Source: Planctomycetota bacterium (GTDB taxonomy: Bacteria; Planctomycetota; Phycisphaerae; Phycisphaerales; SM1A02). Taken from it: a DNA stretch of 44,532 nucleotides. The translations under genes and the position numbers were made by a program. The notes beneath the pieces are model-generated. The model saw nothing but the letters and a program-made list of their open reading frames with translations, was not told where the DNA came from and made no database searches. Every line of letters begins with the position of its first letter. Within the stretch, counting starts at the first letter, position 1. Positions 7,593 to 14,504 of the stretch are shown here, piece after piece. The stretch is from NCBI GenBank assembly GCA_022563315.1, contig JADFNO010000008.1, forward strand, positions 1 through 44,532, written 5' to 3'.

Positions 7593-10500
7593 CTAAGTGC
7601 CAAAACTCTGGGCCAGAATGAGGTTCCCGTTCAGCGACAGCAGGGCATTACTTTGCCCCTGAAGTAGCGCCAACGCCCTCTCCATGGCCATGAACTGGCG
7701 CTCCAAACGCAGGCGCTTGGCGTCCAGTCGCTCGTCAAACCGCTCGATCCGCTTCTCCGTCAGCTCGATCTGGTCCTCGAAGACCTTGTCGGCCAACGTG
7801 ACGGTGCCGTCAATGGAGTTCGTCAGCCGTTCCAGCAACTGGTCGAACAGTTCGCCGAAGCCCAGCTTCGTGTAGACCTGCTTGTTGGGGTTGATGGTGA
7901 CGCCGTCGGCGATCGTCTCCTCGGTCACCGTCGTCGCTTCGAATGCAGCGAAGAGGTTCTCGACTGCGTTCGGATCGGTCTCGTAGGCCTCGAGGAACTT
8001 CGTCCGATCGAAATCCAGCACTCCGTTCTTGCCGAGCGTAAGGCCCACCTGGCTAAGGAACTGATACTGCGTCTCGACGCCCTTGGGCTTGCCCAGCGCA
8101 AGCCGGTGCAGCCCATCACGCACCTGTGACACGGTGTTATCGCCCAGCAGCACGCCCCGCTCTTCCGTATCCACATTGAAGAAATCGTGATCGTTCATTC
8201 GCCCGATTGCGTCGTTGAACGTCGTGGCAAAGTTGAGCACCGCATCGGCGATCGTTTCGATATCGCGCTTCACGGTCACCGTGACCGCCTCGTCGCTCGC
8301 CTTGACGAGATTGATGGTCACCCCTTGCAACAGGTCATCGATCGTGTTCGAATCGCTGGTGATGAGGAACCCGTCCGCCGGATCGGTCGAGCCGAAGAAC
8401 ACCTTGGCGTCCTGCCCTTGGGTGAGCGTGGTGAATCCCAGGTCTTCGGTAAGCGGAGCGTTATCGATGATCAACTCGCCGTCGCGCCCGTTGATCGTGG
8501 ACGTAAGGGTGAGATGAAACGGCGTCGCGCCCGAGCCGGTGTTGATGACCGACGCCGTGACGGGGATGTTCGCCGCGTTGATCTTGGTCACGATCTCATC
8601 AAGCGTGTCGCCCGTCTCCAACGTCACGACCCGCTCATAGCTCCCGTCGATCAGCATGTCATCCCCCACGCTGTCCGCTTCGCCGAGGATATTCAGATCA
8701 GTCGCGGCTGAACCACCGAGCGATTCGACCTTGATCGCGACGAACGGCTCGCCGGTCTGCTGCGGCGAGGCGTTCGCGGGGTCATGCTCGATGAGCAATC
8801 CGTCGCCGTTGTCATTGATTCTCGCGGTGACCGCAATGCCGCGCGAGTTGATCTCTGCGATCACGTCGAACAGCGTGTTCGCATCGGAGCCGACGCTGAC
8901 GTCCTCAGCGTTACCGTATCCATCGGTGATGCGGAACGAACCCAAGCCCACGCCTCGGCCATAGTTCATATCGCGCAGCAGCACCGCCTCAGAGACATAG
9001 CGCACTTGGAGGTTGTCGCCGACGATCTGATCTCCGTTTGCGCCGGGCGATACAGTGCCTGTGATCTTCAGTTCAGCCGCTGCAACGCCTGAGATAATGA
9101 AGTCCATGGTCCCAGTGGCGTTATTCGTGATCAGTAGGCCCGTGCCTTTGGCGTTGAGGCTTGCGGTGACTTCCGCTCCGCCGGGGGTGGGATCGTTGAT
9201 GAGATCGATGATGTCACTGAGCGAACCCGTTTCATCGAAATTGAATGCTTCGATATTCCCGTCACTGTCCTGGATACTCATCGCGGTGTTGCCATTAAGC
9301 CCAGCCCCGCCGTTGAGATTGCGCACAAGGACGGAGTTCAGCCCGGCGATGAGGCGGATGCCATCAACTGTATTGGATGCTACGTCGGCTTCGATACCGA
9401 GGTCGGCCGCAGCACTGGGGCCTCCTCCGGGCCCGCCAGTAATGATGAGGTTAGTGCCACCACCTACAGTGTCATCAATCTGTAGACTTACTCCGTCAGC
9501 CGCAAGTGTCGCTTCGATGTGTCCGTCATTGGGTGTGCTGTCGGCCTCCGTGGCATTGGCGATGCGGTCGATGACATCCTGGATCGTCACGACCGCCGGG
9601 TCCTGCACGGTGTTGGGGATAATGGCGCCGGTGATGATTCCGTCTTCTACTTCGTCAACGTCGCCTTCACCACCGTCGGTGGCCAGGATGCCGAGGTCCT
9701 GTGCCGTGTCGTCGCCTTTGGGTCCCGCCCCGATGACCCGCAATGTCCCGCTGCCGCCGAGGGTGTCGGTCAGATTGAAACCGGTGCCGTCTGCGTTGAT
9801 CGACAGCACGACCTGATCGGTTGCCACCTCAGCGTTAAGCTGTGAGTTGACCCGGTTGATCAGCTCCAACACGGTCGTCACCGCTTCGTCCGTGACATCA
9901 TCGTTCTCATCGAGCAGTTGCCCCAGATCAATGTCAACGATGTCATTTTCGGTCGTGATGATCTGGAAATCAGGCTCGCCGTTGACGATCGTGATGCCGT
10001 CGCCGTTGTTCAGATCCGACAGCTCCGTCTCGTCGTCGATTGGTTTGTCGATCCGTCCGAGGTCGATATCGAACCGCGTACCGTCGCGGGCTGTTATTAC
10101 AAGATCCGCCACGTTGTTGCGGACAATCACCCCGTTGCCGTCATTGAGGGACCTCAGCTGCGTCGACGCACCGAGCGTTCTGATGTCGTCGCCCGTAATC
10201 ACCCCTCCGACAGCCGCAACGTCAATCCCCAGATCCTCCGCTGTCGTGTCGCCGCTTGCGCTGACGATCGAGAGCGTCCCGCCGCCGCCGGACGTGTCAG
10301 TAATGACCAGCCCGTCGCCGGAGACACTCGCGGTGACTGCGACATCTTCAGAGTTGTTGATGCGGTCGAGCACTTCGTTGATCGAAGTGACATCCGCCAG
10401 GTCGATCGTCCCTTGGTCGCCGCTCTTATCGGTTATGATGATCTTGCCGCGGTCGATGCCGGCGCCGCCGTTCAGATCAGCCAGCTCCGTGTCCGGGCCA

Positions 10501-10910
10501 ACGAAACCCTTTCCAAACTCGAAGCTCAGGGACGTCAAGCTCAAGGGCGTGGTGTTGCGGTCGGCGTACCCCTGGGAGAGCTTCTGGCTCGCCGTCACCA
10601 GTTGCTTGACGATGAAGGTGAACCTCCCCGGCTGAGCGAGCTTCCCGGCGGAAGCGGTGAGTATGTCGTCATTGCTGCTGGACGCCAAGGCCGCTTTGAA
10701 GATCGAGTCGGCCCGAAATGACTTCGACGCGGTCTTTAGACTCAACAGCCGGGTGTTGATATCCATCAGCGCGAACTGCTTCGCCTTGAGAAACGCGATC
10801 TTGGTTTGCAGGGGGATCTTGCCGCGGGCTTCAAGCGCGATGAGCTGACTGATCAGCGATGCGGTGTCGATGCCGCTGATCAGGCCGATGCCGGTGGTGA
10901 TTGTGCCCAT
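7593..10910 (-). CDS. fliD: Flagellar filament cap protein FliD, giant form with flagellin-hook-IN repeats
   Basis: 1105 residues, over twice the usual FliD length of about 450-700. The N-terminus ISGIDTASLISQLIALEARGKIPLQ is the canonical FliD start (xSGLDxxxLVxxLMxxExxP). The C-terminus is a long helix (KVFEDQIELTEKRIERFDER through MERALALLQGQSNALL), as in the FliD D0-D1 region. Between them lie several copies of a flagellin-hook-IN type motif, such as SINEVLDRINNSEDVAVTAS followed by GDGLVITDTSGG, TLFDVIAEINSRGIAVTARI and TLDEIVTKINAANIPVTASV. FliD caps the filament tip and guides flagellin folding. The repeats suggest an enlarged surface-exposed cap. GGAG lies 12 nt before the ATG. It is followed by fliS and preceded 19 bp upstream by a small unknown gene. 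Confidence 0.92.
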   Translation of the reverse strand: MGTITTGIGLISGIDTASLISQLIALEARGKIPLQTKIAFLKAKQFALMDINTRLLSLKTASKSFRADSIFKAALASSSNDDILTASAGKLAQPGRFTFIVKQLVTASQKLSQGYADRNTTPLSLTSLSFEFGKGFVGPDTELADLNGGAGIDRGKIIITDKSGDQGTIDLADVTSINEVLDRINNSEDVAVTASVSGDGLVITDTSGGGGTLSIVSASGDTTAEDLGIDVAAVGGVITGDDIRTLGASTQLRSLNDGNGVIVRNNVADLVITARDGTRFDIDLGRIDKPIDDETELSDLNNGDGITIVNGEPDFQIITTENDIVDIDLGQLLDENDDVTDEAVTTVLELINRVNSQLNAEVATDQVVLSINADGTGFNLTDTLGGSGTLRVIGAGPKGDDTAQDLGILATDGGEGDVDEVEDGIITGAIIPNTVQDPAVVTIQDVIDRIANATEADSTPNDGHIEATLAADGVSLQIDDTVGGGTNLIITGGPGGGPSAAADLGIEADVASNTVDGIRLIAGLNSVLVRNLNGGAGLNGNTAMSIQDSDGNIEAFNFDETGSLSDIIDLINDPTPGGAEVTASLNAKGTGLLITNNATGTMDFIISGVAAAELKITGTVSPGANGDQIVGDNLQVRYVSEAVLLRDMNYGRGVGLGSFRITDGYGNAEDVSVGSDANTLFDVIAEINSRGIAVTARINDNGDGLLIEHDPANASPQQTGEPFVAIKVESLGGSAATDLNILGEADSVGDDMLIDGSYERVVTLETGDTLDEIVTKINAANIPVTASVINTGSGATPFHLTLTSTINGRDGELIIDNAPLTEDLGFTTLTQGQDAKVFFGSTDPADGFLITSDSNTIDDLLQGVTINLVKASDEAVTVTVKRDIETIADAVLNFATTFNDAIGRMNDHDFFNVDTEERGVLLGDNTVSQVRDGLHRLALGKPKGVETQYQFLSQVGLTLGKNGVLDFDRTKFLEAYETDPNAVENLFAAFEATTVTEETIADGVTINPNKQVYTKLGFGELFDQLLERLTNSIDGTVTLADKVFEDQIELTEKRIERFDERLDAKRLRLERQFMAMERALALLQGQSNALLSLNGNLILAQSFGT

Positions 10911-10929
10911 CGATTCGGGACGCTCCGCG

Positions 10930-11133
10930 CTAGGCCGCCTTGGTCCACTGGTTCGGCGGCTCCCCGTCGTGCCAGCCCGGCCGATCGAGTCCCGCCCGAC
11001 GAAGCGCCAAGACGTCGCACGCCCAGCCGGCCAACGTTCGGCCGAACAATTGCTGCGATGCCTCGACCACGCGCTGCGCCTCGGCCGGCGACGGCGTCCC
11101 CTTCATCGGCAGGTTGGGGCCGGGCTCATCCAT
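10930..11133 (-). CDS. Small protein of unknown function upstream of fliD
   Basis: 67 residues, not recognised. The sequence is hydrophilic with a possible central helix (PAEAQRVVEASQQLFGRTLAG), one Cys, and no signal peptide or membrane segment. It ends 19 bp before fliD in the same direction, so it is probably co-transcribed with fliD-fliS and may be a flagellar accessory or regulator. The ribosome binding site is weak (AGCAAGAA before the ATG). It could be a chance reading frame; the tight spacing to fliD and the normal amino-acid make-up favour a real gene. Confidence 0.5.
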   Translation of the reverse strand: MDEPGPNLPMKGTPSPAEAQRVVEASQQLFGRTLAGWACDVLALRRAGLDRPGWHDGEPPNQWTKAA

Positions 11134-11227
11134 TTCTTGCTACTGCTCGCATTGTGCTGCAAACGTCGCTCCAAACACGACGCGATCCCCGGCATTGCGC
11201 ATCGATCGCTCTGTACAGGCCGTACTC

Positions 11228-11255
11228 TCGTCGGCTTATCGAACCGTTGACTTTT
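11228..11255 (-). promoter_or_regulatory. Candidate sigma-28-like promoter for the fliD operon
   Basis: On the minus strand AAAAGTCA (11255-11248) and GCCGACGA (11235-11228) are 12 nt apart. They resemble the sigma-28 boxes TAAAGTTT and GCCGATAA (5 of 8 and 6 of 8), though the usual spacing is 11. The site is about 95 bp upstream of the small gene that leads fliD-fliS. This is pattern matching only. Confidence 0.3.
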
Positions 11256-11269
11256 GGGCTTGGTCGAAC

Positions 11270-11287
11270 TTGCGCGACAACGCGCAA
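11270..11287. repeat. Inverted repeat downstream of parB
   Basis: TTGCGCG-acaa-CGCGCAA forms a 7-bp stem with a 4-nt loop, about 85 bp past the parB stop. No T-run follows on the minus strand, so it is not a classic terminator, though it may help end the parB transcript. The rest of 11134-11371 shows nothing else beyond the candidate promoter. Confidence 0.45.
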
Positions 11288-11371
11288 AACCAACGCGAGA
11301 ACCGAAGAACCTGATGTGTGATGCGCGCGCTCACGCGCTGTGGACCCAGCGCTGCGAGATGATCGGCGATG

Positions 11372-12376
11372 CTATTCGCTGACGAACCCGAGTCGTTGCA
11401 TCAAGCCGTCGAATTGGTCGAGGCCATAGAAGTCGATGATGAGTCGGCCTGTTCCCTTCTTCTTGCCCGCCTGGATGGTCACCTTCGTTCCCAGGTGTGC
11501 GCCGAGCTGACGCTGCAAGTCCTGCACATGAGCGTCCATCGCGGCGGGCGGGTCGGCTGGGCCCACCGCTGCTCGATTGGACAACTGGCCGACGCGCCGT
11601 TCCAGCTCCCGCACCGACCACGCCTGGCGGATGGCGGCCTCGGCGAGGCGGCGACGCTGTATGGAGTTAGTGATTGCTAACAATACCTTGGCGTGACCGA
11701 CTGTCAGCCGCTCGTCGCGGACGGCTGCCCTGGTGGCCTCGTCGAGCTCCAGCAGGCGAAGGAAGTTCGTCACGCTCGAGCGGTTCACGCCGACCCGGTC
11801 CGCCAGCTCCTGATGTGTCAGCCCATGCTCGTCGATGAGCTGCCGGAATGCCTCGGCCCGCTCGATCGGGTTGAGATCCTCGCGCTGGACGTTCTCGATC
11901 AGGGCCCAGGTCGTGGCCGTCTGGTCATCGAGCTCCCGAACGATCGCTGGCAGTGGGGAGAACCCGATGAGCTGGGCCGCCCGCCACCGCCGCTCACCCA
12001 CCACGAGTTGGAACCCCCGGGTCCCCCCGGCCCCCCCGGCCAAGCTGGGGCGCACGACGATCGGCTGCATCAACCCTGCACTGCGTATAGAGGCCGCGAG
12101 CGACCGGAGGCCGGCCTCGTCGAAGTGCTTTCGCGGCTGGTTGGGGTTCGGATGGATATCCTCAGTCGGGATCATCCGAATCCCGCCGGGGTCTTGGGAG
12201 GGCGGATCAACCGGCTGGGCCTGGCCGGTCCTCATGACCGCGTCAGCTGTGGCCGGCGAACTTCGTTGATCGGAGGCTGGTTGAGGCTTGGTCTCGATCT
12301 GGACGGGCGTGGACATGAGACTGTCCAGGCCGCGCCCGAGGCGGCGACGCGATCGATCGGTTCGGCGTAAGGCCAT
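11372..12376 (-). CDS. parB: Chromosome partitioning protein ParB
   Basis: 334 residues. The N-terminal LGRGLDSLM is the ParA-contacting segment. IHPNPNQPRKHFDEAGLRSL and GERRWRAAQ (127-133) are the CTP-binding ParB/Srx core, ENVQREDLNPIERAEAF (161-177) is box II, and LTHQELADRVGVNRSSVTNF (187-206) is the helix-turn-helix that reads parS. The C-terminal FYGLDQFDGLMQRLGF is the dimerisation part. ParB loads at parS, spreads as a clamp and works with ParA in segregation. The ATG at 12376 has GGGAG 8 nt upstream. A longer frame starting MFHVEQ at 12439 is only translation of the parS palindrome. ParA is encoded 12 kb away on the other strand, so there is no parAB operon here. Confidence 0.95.
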   Translation of the reverse strand: MALRRTDRSRRRLGRGLDSLMSTPVQIETKPQPASDQRSSPATADAVMRTGQAQPVDPPSQDPGGIRMIPTEDIHPNPNQPRKHFDEAGLRSLAASIRSAGLMQPIVVRPSLAGGAGGTRGFQLVVGERRWRAAQLIGFSPLPAIVRELDDQTATTWALIENVQREDLNPIERAEAFRQLIDEHGLTHQELADRVGVNRSSVTNFLRLLELDEATRAAVRDERLTVGHAKVLLAITNSIQRRRLAEAAIRQAWSVRELERRVGQLSNRAAVGPADPPAAMDAHVQDLQRQLGAHLGTKVTIQAGKKKGTGRLIIDFYGLDQFDGLMQRLGFVSE

Positions 12377-12422
12377 GGGTCGTGCTCCCGAGTAGGGGTT
12401 GGTCACCCCGCTTGTACACGGT

Positions 12423-12438
12423 TGTTCCACGTGGAACA
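12423..12438. promoter_or_regulatory. parS: parS centromere site
   Basis: TGTTCCACGTGGAACA is a perfect 16-bp palindrome matching the bacterial parS consensus (TGTTNCACGTGNAACA). It lies 46 bp upstream of the parB start. A loose promoter (TTGTTC, 17 nt, TACAAG on the minus strand) would overlap it, which would let ParB bound at parS repress its own gene. The site is seen directly; autoregulation is inferred. Confidence 0.95.
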
Positions 12439-12439
12439 A

Positions 12440-12451
12440 GTGTGATCACAC
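12440..12451. promoter_or_regulatory. 12-bp perfect palindrome beside parS
   Basis: GTGTGATCACAC is self-complementary and begins 2 bp after parS. It may be an operator for a dimeric regulator acting on parB or on the divergent kinase gene. It resembles CRP half-sites (TGTGA/TCACA) but lacks the 6-bp spacer. No binder can be named. Confidence 0.45.
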
Positions 12452-12599
12452 ACGGCGACCTGAGCGTTATCGGACAAGTTTCTCGCAGAACTGGTCCATT
12501 CGTGACAACTGTTCTGAACCGCCGGCTTGACCTTGTCTGCCCCGCCGCCGGCAAGAGGCAGGGCCACCGGGCCCTTACTCCGTGAGAGACCAGTTGCGT

Positions 12600-12626
12600 G
12601 GTCCATAGGTCCATAGGCCCGGCCTA
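12600..12626. repeat. Tandem GGTCCATA repeat and TAGGCC palindrome upstream of the kinase
   Basis: GGTCCATA occurs twice in a row (12600-12615) and runs into TAGGCC-c-GGCCTA (12614-12626). It lies about 100 bp upstream of the histidine kinase start, in the otherwise featureless 12452-12726 region, and may be an operator. Confidence 0.35.
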
Positions 12627-12726
12627 GGTGTTTCCCCAGGCTGCGGCTGTGGGCTTGAGTTGAGGTGATCCACTGCCGATACGCCCAGGATAGGTTCCTG
12701 ACTGGAGGGGAAAGGCTGGCCGACCC

Positions 12727-13566
12727 ATGATCAATCGCGACGCACCCACTGCGGCCGACGAAGCCCTCGAGTACCTCGAGCAGGCGGCGGGGACGCTCCA
12801 AGATTTGCACGGGGATATGGAGCACGTTCACCGCCTGGCGACGCTGGGCACGCTGGCCGCCTCGATCGCCCACGAGATCAACAACATCCTCACGCCGGTG
12901 CTCGGCTATGCACAGTTGGCCAAGTCCGATCCGGGCGATGCTGATCTTCAGGCCAAGGCCCTGGACCGGGCGATCGCCGGCGTCGAAGCCGCCTCGACAA
13001 TCGCCGAGGCCATGCTCGGGTTCGCCCAGCCCAGTGGACGGACGAACGACCCCGCCATTGTCAAGAACGTAGTCGACGCTTCGCTGGCCTGCATGGCGCG
13101 CAAGCCGGACAAGGACGGGATACAGATCCACGTTGACGTCGATCCGTCGTTTGCGGTTCAGATGCCGCCCCTCTCGCTCCAACAGGTGATCATCAATCTT
13201 CTGCTCAACGCCTTCACCGCCCTGAGCGGCAAGCGCGGCGAGGTGTATCTGACCGCTTCGACGATCGACCGGGACATGATGCAGATCACCATTGCCGACA
13301 CCGGCCCCGGTATACCGCCTGCGATCGAGCGGACACTGTTCGAACCCTTCGTGACCGAAGGCCGGCCGAACGCTCCGCGAAAGGGCTCCGGGCTCGGCTT
13401 GGCTGTGTGCAAGCACCTGATTCAGGCGGCGGGCGGCACAATCACGGTCAGTACAAAGCTCGGCGAGGGGACGGCGTTCACCCTGCGACTACCCGCCGCC
13501 ACCCCGAAACACGTGTCGAACGAAAAGCCGCTCGATCGCGCACGATCAAGCAAAAAGGCCGCATGA
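12727..13566 (+). CDS. Soluble sensor histidine kinase without a recognisable input domain
   Basis: 279 residues. After about 35 N-terminal residues the HisKA domain has the H-box LAASIAHEINNILTPVLGYA with the phospho-acceptor at H49. HATPase_c follows with the N-box LQQVIINLLLNAFTAL, the G1 box IADTGPGIPP, the F-box LFEPFV and the G2 box KGSGLGLAVCKHLI. No transmembrane helix, PAS or GAF domain is present, so any signal must come from a partner protein through the short helical N-terminus (EALEYLEQAAGTLQDLHGDM). No response regulator lies next to it. GAGGGG stands upstream of the ATG, though rather distant. It is transcribed away from parB. The last 20 residues are basic (RARSSKKAA). A role in controlling chromosome or flagellar functions is possible from context only. 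Confidence 0.9.
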   Translation: MINRDAPTAADEALEYLEQAAGTLQDLHGDMEHVHRLATLGTLAASIAHEINNILTPVLGYAQLAKSDPGDADLQAKALDRAIAGVEAASTIAEAMLGFAQPSGRTNDPAIVKNVVDASLACMARKPDKDGIQIHVDVDPSFAVQMPPLSLQQVIINLLLNAFTALSGKRGEVYLTASTIDRDMMQITIADTGPGIPPAIERTLFEPFVTEGRPNAPRKGSGLGLAVCKHLIQAAGGTITVSTKLGEGTAFTLRLPAATPKHVSNEKPLDRARSSKKAA

Positions 13567-13611
13567 TCGGGTGTGAAGAACGTTCTTTCGTGCTATTGCT
13601 GTGATATATCA

Positions 13612-13642
13612 TCGTTCGTTGGCTATCTTACGATATCTTTAG
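13612..13642 (+). repeat. Left flanking repeat of the DciA-like gene
   Basis: TCGTTCGTTG (13612-13621) is followed by GATATCTTTAG (13632-13642). The first recurs as a direct repeat at 14133-14142. The second recurs inverted as CTAAAGATATC at 14143-14153. Together the two sites bracket the DciA-like gene. Confidence 0.5.
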
Positions 13643-13708
13643 GTTTGAAGCCTGGCGATTAGAGCCGCGATGTTGTTGCCGTGCGTTTGGCTCAAAATCC
13701 GGGTCACG

Positions 13709-14131
13709 ATGCTGGGCCCGGAATCTGGCGGCTCCGTCGGCACACGTGGGTTCGGAACCGAGTACGATTCGCGCGTGGGTGATGCGGCGACGCAGATCGA
13801 GCAGCTTCGCAAGTACCGGCAACGGCCTGAGCGAGAGGTGTCGATCGGCCGGGTCGTCGGGTCGATGGCCGATGATGCCCGCCGAACGCAGCGCCGGCTC
13901 GGGAGCCTGATTGATCTGTGGTCCGAACTGGTGCCGGCTGAGTTGGAAGGGCACAGCCGCATCGTGGGGGTGCGCGGCGGTGTTGGGCACGTGCAGTGTG
14001 ACTCCGCCTCGACCAAGTACGAGCTCGATCGCGCGCTACGCCAAGGCCTCGAGCAAGAGCTTCGCCGACGATATCCCAGCACGCTGATGAAGATCAGGCT
14101 CAGCGTCGCCGACTTCGAACGAGGGTCGTGA
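13709..14131 (+). CDS. DciA-like (DUF721) protein, probable helicase-loading factor
   Basis: About 140 residues. The C-terminal half fits the DciA/DUF721 pattern: IDLWSELVPAELEGHSRIVG (W-x4-VG..L..HTRPV), then VRGGVGHVQCDSASTKYELD (xGxLxVxxxSxxwAxEL), then LMKIRLSV (V..IRFRVG). DciA is the ancestral bacterial protein that interacts with the replicative helicase DnaB. The N-terminal half (IEQLRKYRQRPEREVSIGRV) is a charged linker. Starts at 13670 and 13709 are both possible; neither has a clear Shine-Dalgarno, and 13709 is chosen for simplicity. Overlapping minus-strand frames are longer in places but show no family match. It sits within an oriC-like neighbourhood, which suits a replication factor. 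Confidence 0.7.
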   Translation: MLGPESGGSVGTRGFGTEYDSRVGDAATQIEQLRKYRQRPEREVSIGRVVGSMADDARRTQRRLGSLIDLWSELVPAELEGHSRIVGVRGGVGHVQCDSASTKYELDRALRQGLEQELRRRYPSTLMKIRLSVADFERGS

Positions 14132-14132
14132 T

Positions 14133-14153
14133 TCGTTCGTTGCTAAAGATATC
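14133..14153 (+). repeat. Right flanking repeat of the DciA-like gene
   Basis: TCGTTCGTTG (14133-14142) is a direct copy of 13612-13621, and the abutting CTAAAGATATC (14143-14153) is the exact reverse complement of 13632-13642. It begins immediately after the DciA-like stop codon and runs into the end of the next gene. Confidence 0.5.
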
Positions 14154-14415
14154 AATCGAGTAGCCAGAGGATCAGTCGCCGTAGGATGAAGATCCCCGCC
14201 GCGGTACCCGAGCATATCCACGCGATATGCAGGGCCTGCATCGCAGCGGGATTCGGTGGATTCTGATCCTTCAATTCGGCATACAACGCGAAACCGACGA
14301 CGGCCCCGCCGACGAAAGCGAGCATTGCGACCCAATGAAGAAAGCTCCAAAACCACGCGTGACCGGTGTCGCCGCGGCGCGAGAGGAAAAAGTAGCCGAG
14401 GTCGAGGAAATCCAT
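14152..14415 (-). CDS. Small membrane protein of unknown function
   Basis: 87 residues with two or three hydrophobic segments: FWSFLHWVAMLAFVGGAVVGFAL near 22-44, then ALHIAWICSGTAAGIFIL with RRLILWLL near 61-86. A short polar loop KDQNPPNPAAM separates them. No family is recognised. It lies about 90 bp downstream of mnmE in the same direction, so it may be the last gene of the metallophosphoesterase-yidC-mnmE unit. The start is not backed by a clear ribosome binding site. It converges with the DciA-like gene. Confidence 0.6.
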   Translation of the reverse strand: MDFLDLGYFFLSRRGDTGHAWFWSFLHWVAMLAFVGGAVVGFALYAELKDQNPPNPAAMQALHIAWICSGTAAGIFILRRLILWLLD

Positions 14416-14466
14416 CCGCAGAACTGTAGGTTCGAGATTGATGGCCAGGCAACCAAAAACAAACCC

Positions 14467-14491
14467 GAAAACGACTCCCGACCCCTTTTGT
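14467..14491 (+). repeat. REP-like element, intergenic copy
   Basis: A 25-bp sequence (GAAAACGACTCCCGACCCCT, then TTTGT) matches 22 of 25 bases with 14642-14666 inside mnmE. Here it is intergenic, 13 bp past the mnmE stop. It is held in a weak inverted repeat AAACCCGAA ... TTCGGGGTTT (14461-14504) that could act as a terminator for mnmE. Confidence 0.55.
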
Positions 14492-14504
14492 GGTAATTCG
14501 GGGT

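Noticed and set aside
12377-12439. ParB start at 12439 (MFHVEQ...)
   Set aside because: The codons are the parS palindrome itself; the ATG at 12376 has a good ribosome binding site and starts the family match.
12403-13416. Long minus-strand frame of 337 residues opposite the histidine kinase
   Set aside because: It has no family character, crosses the parS region, and the plus strand holds a complete histidine kinase with all motifs.
14036-14452. Minus-strand 138-residue frame overlapping the DciA-like and small membrane genes
   Set aside because: It is Arg/Ser-rich and has no domain; both overlapped frames are more protein-like.
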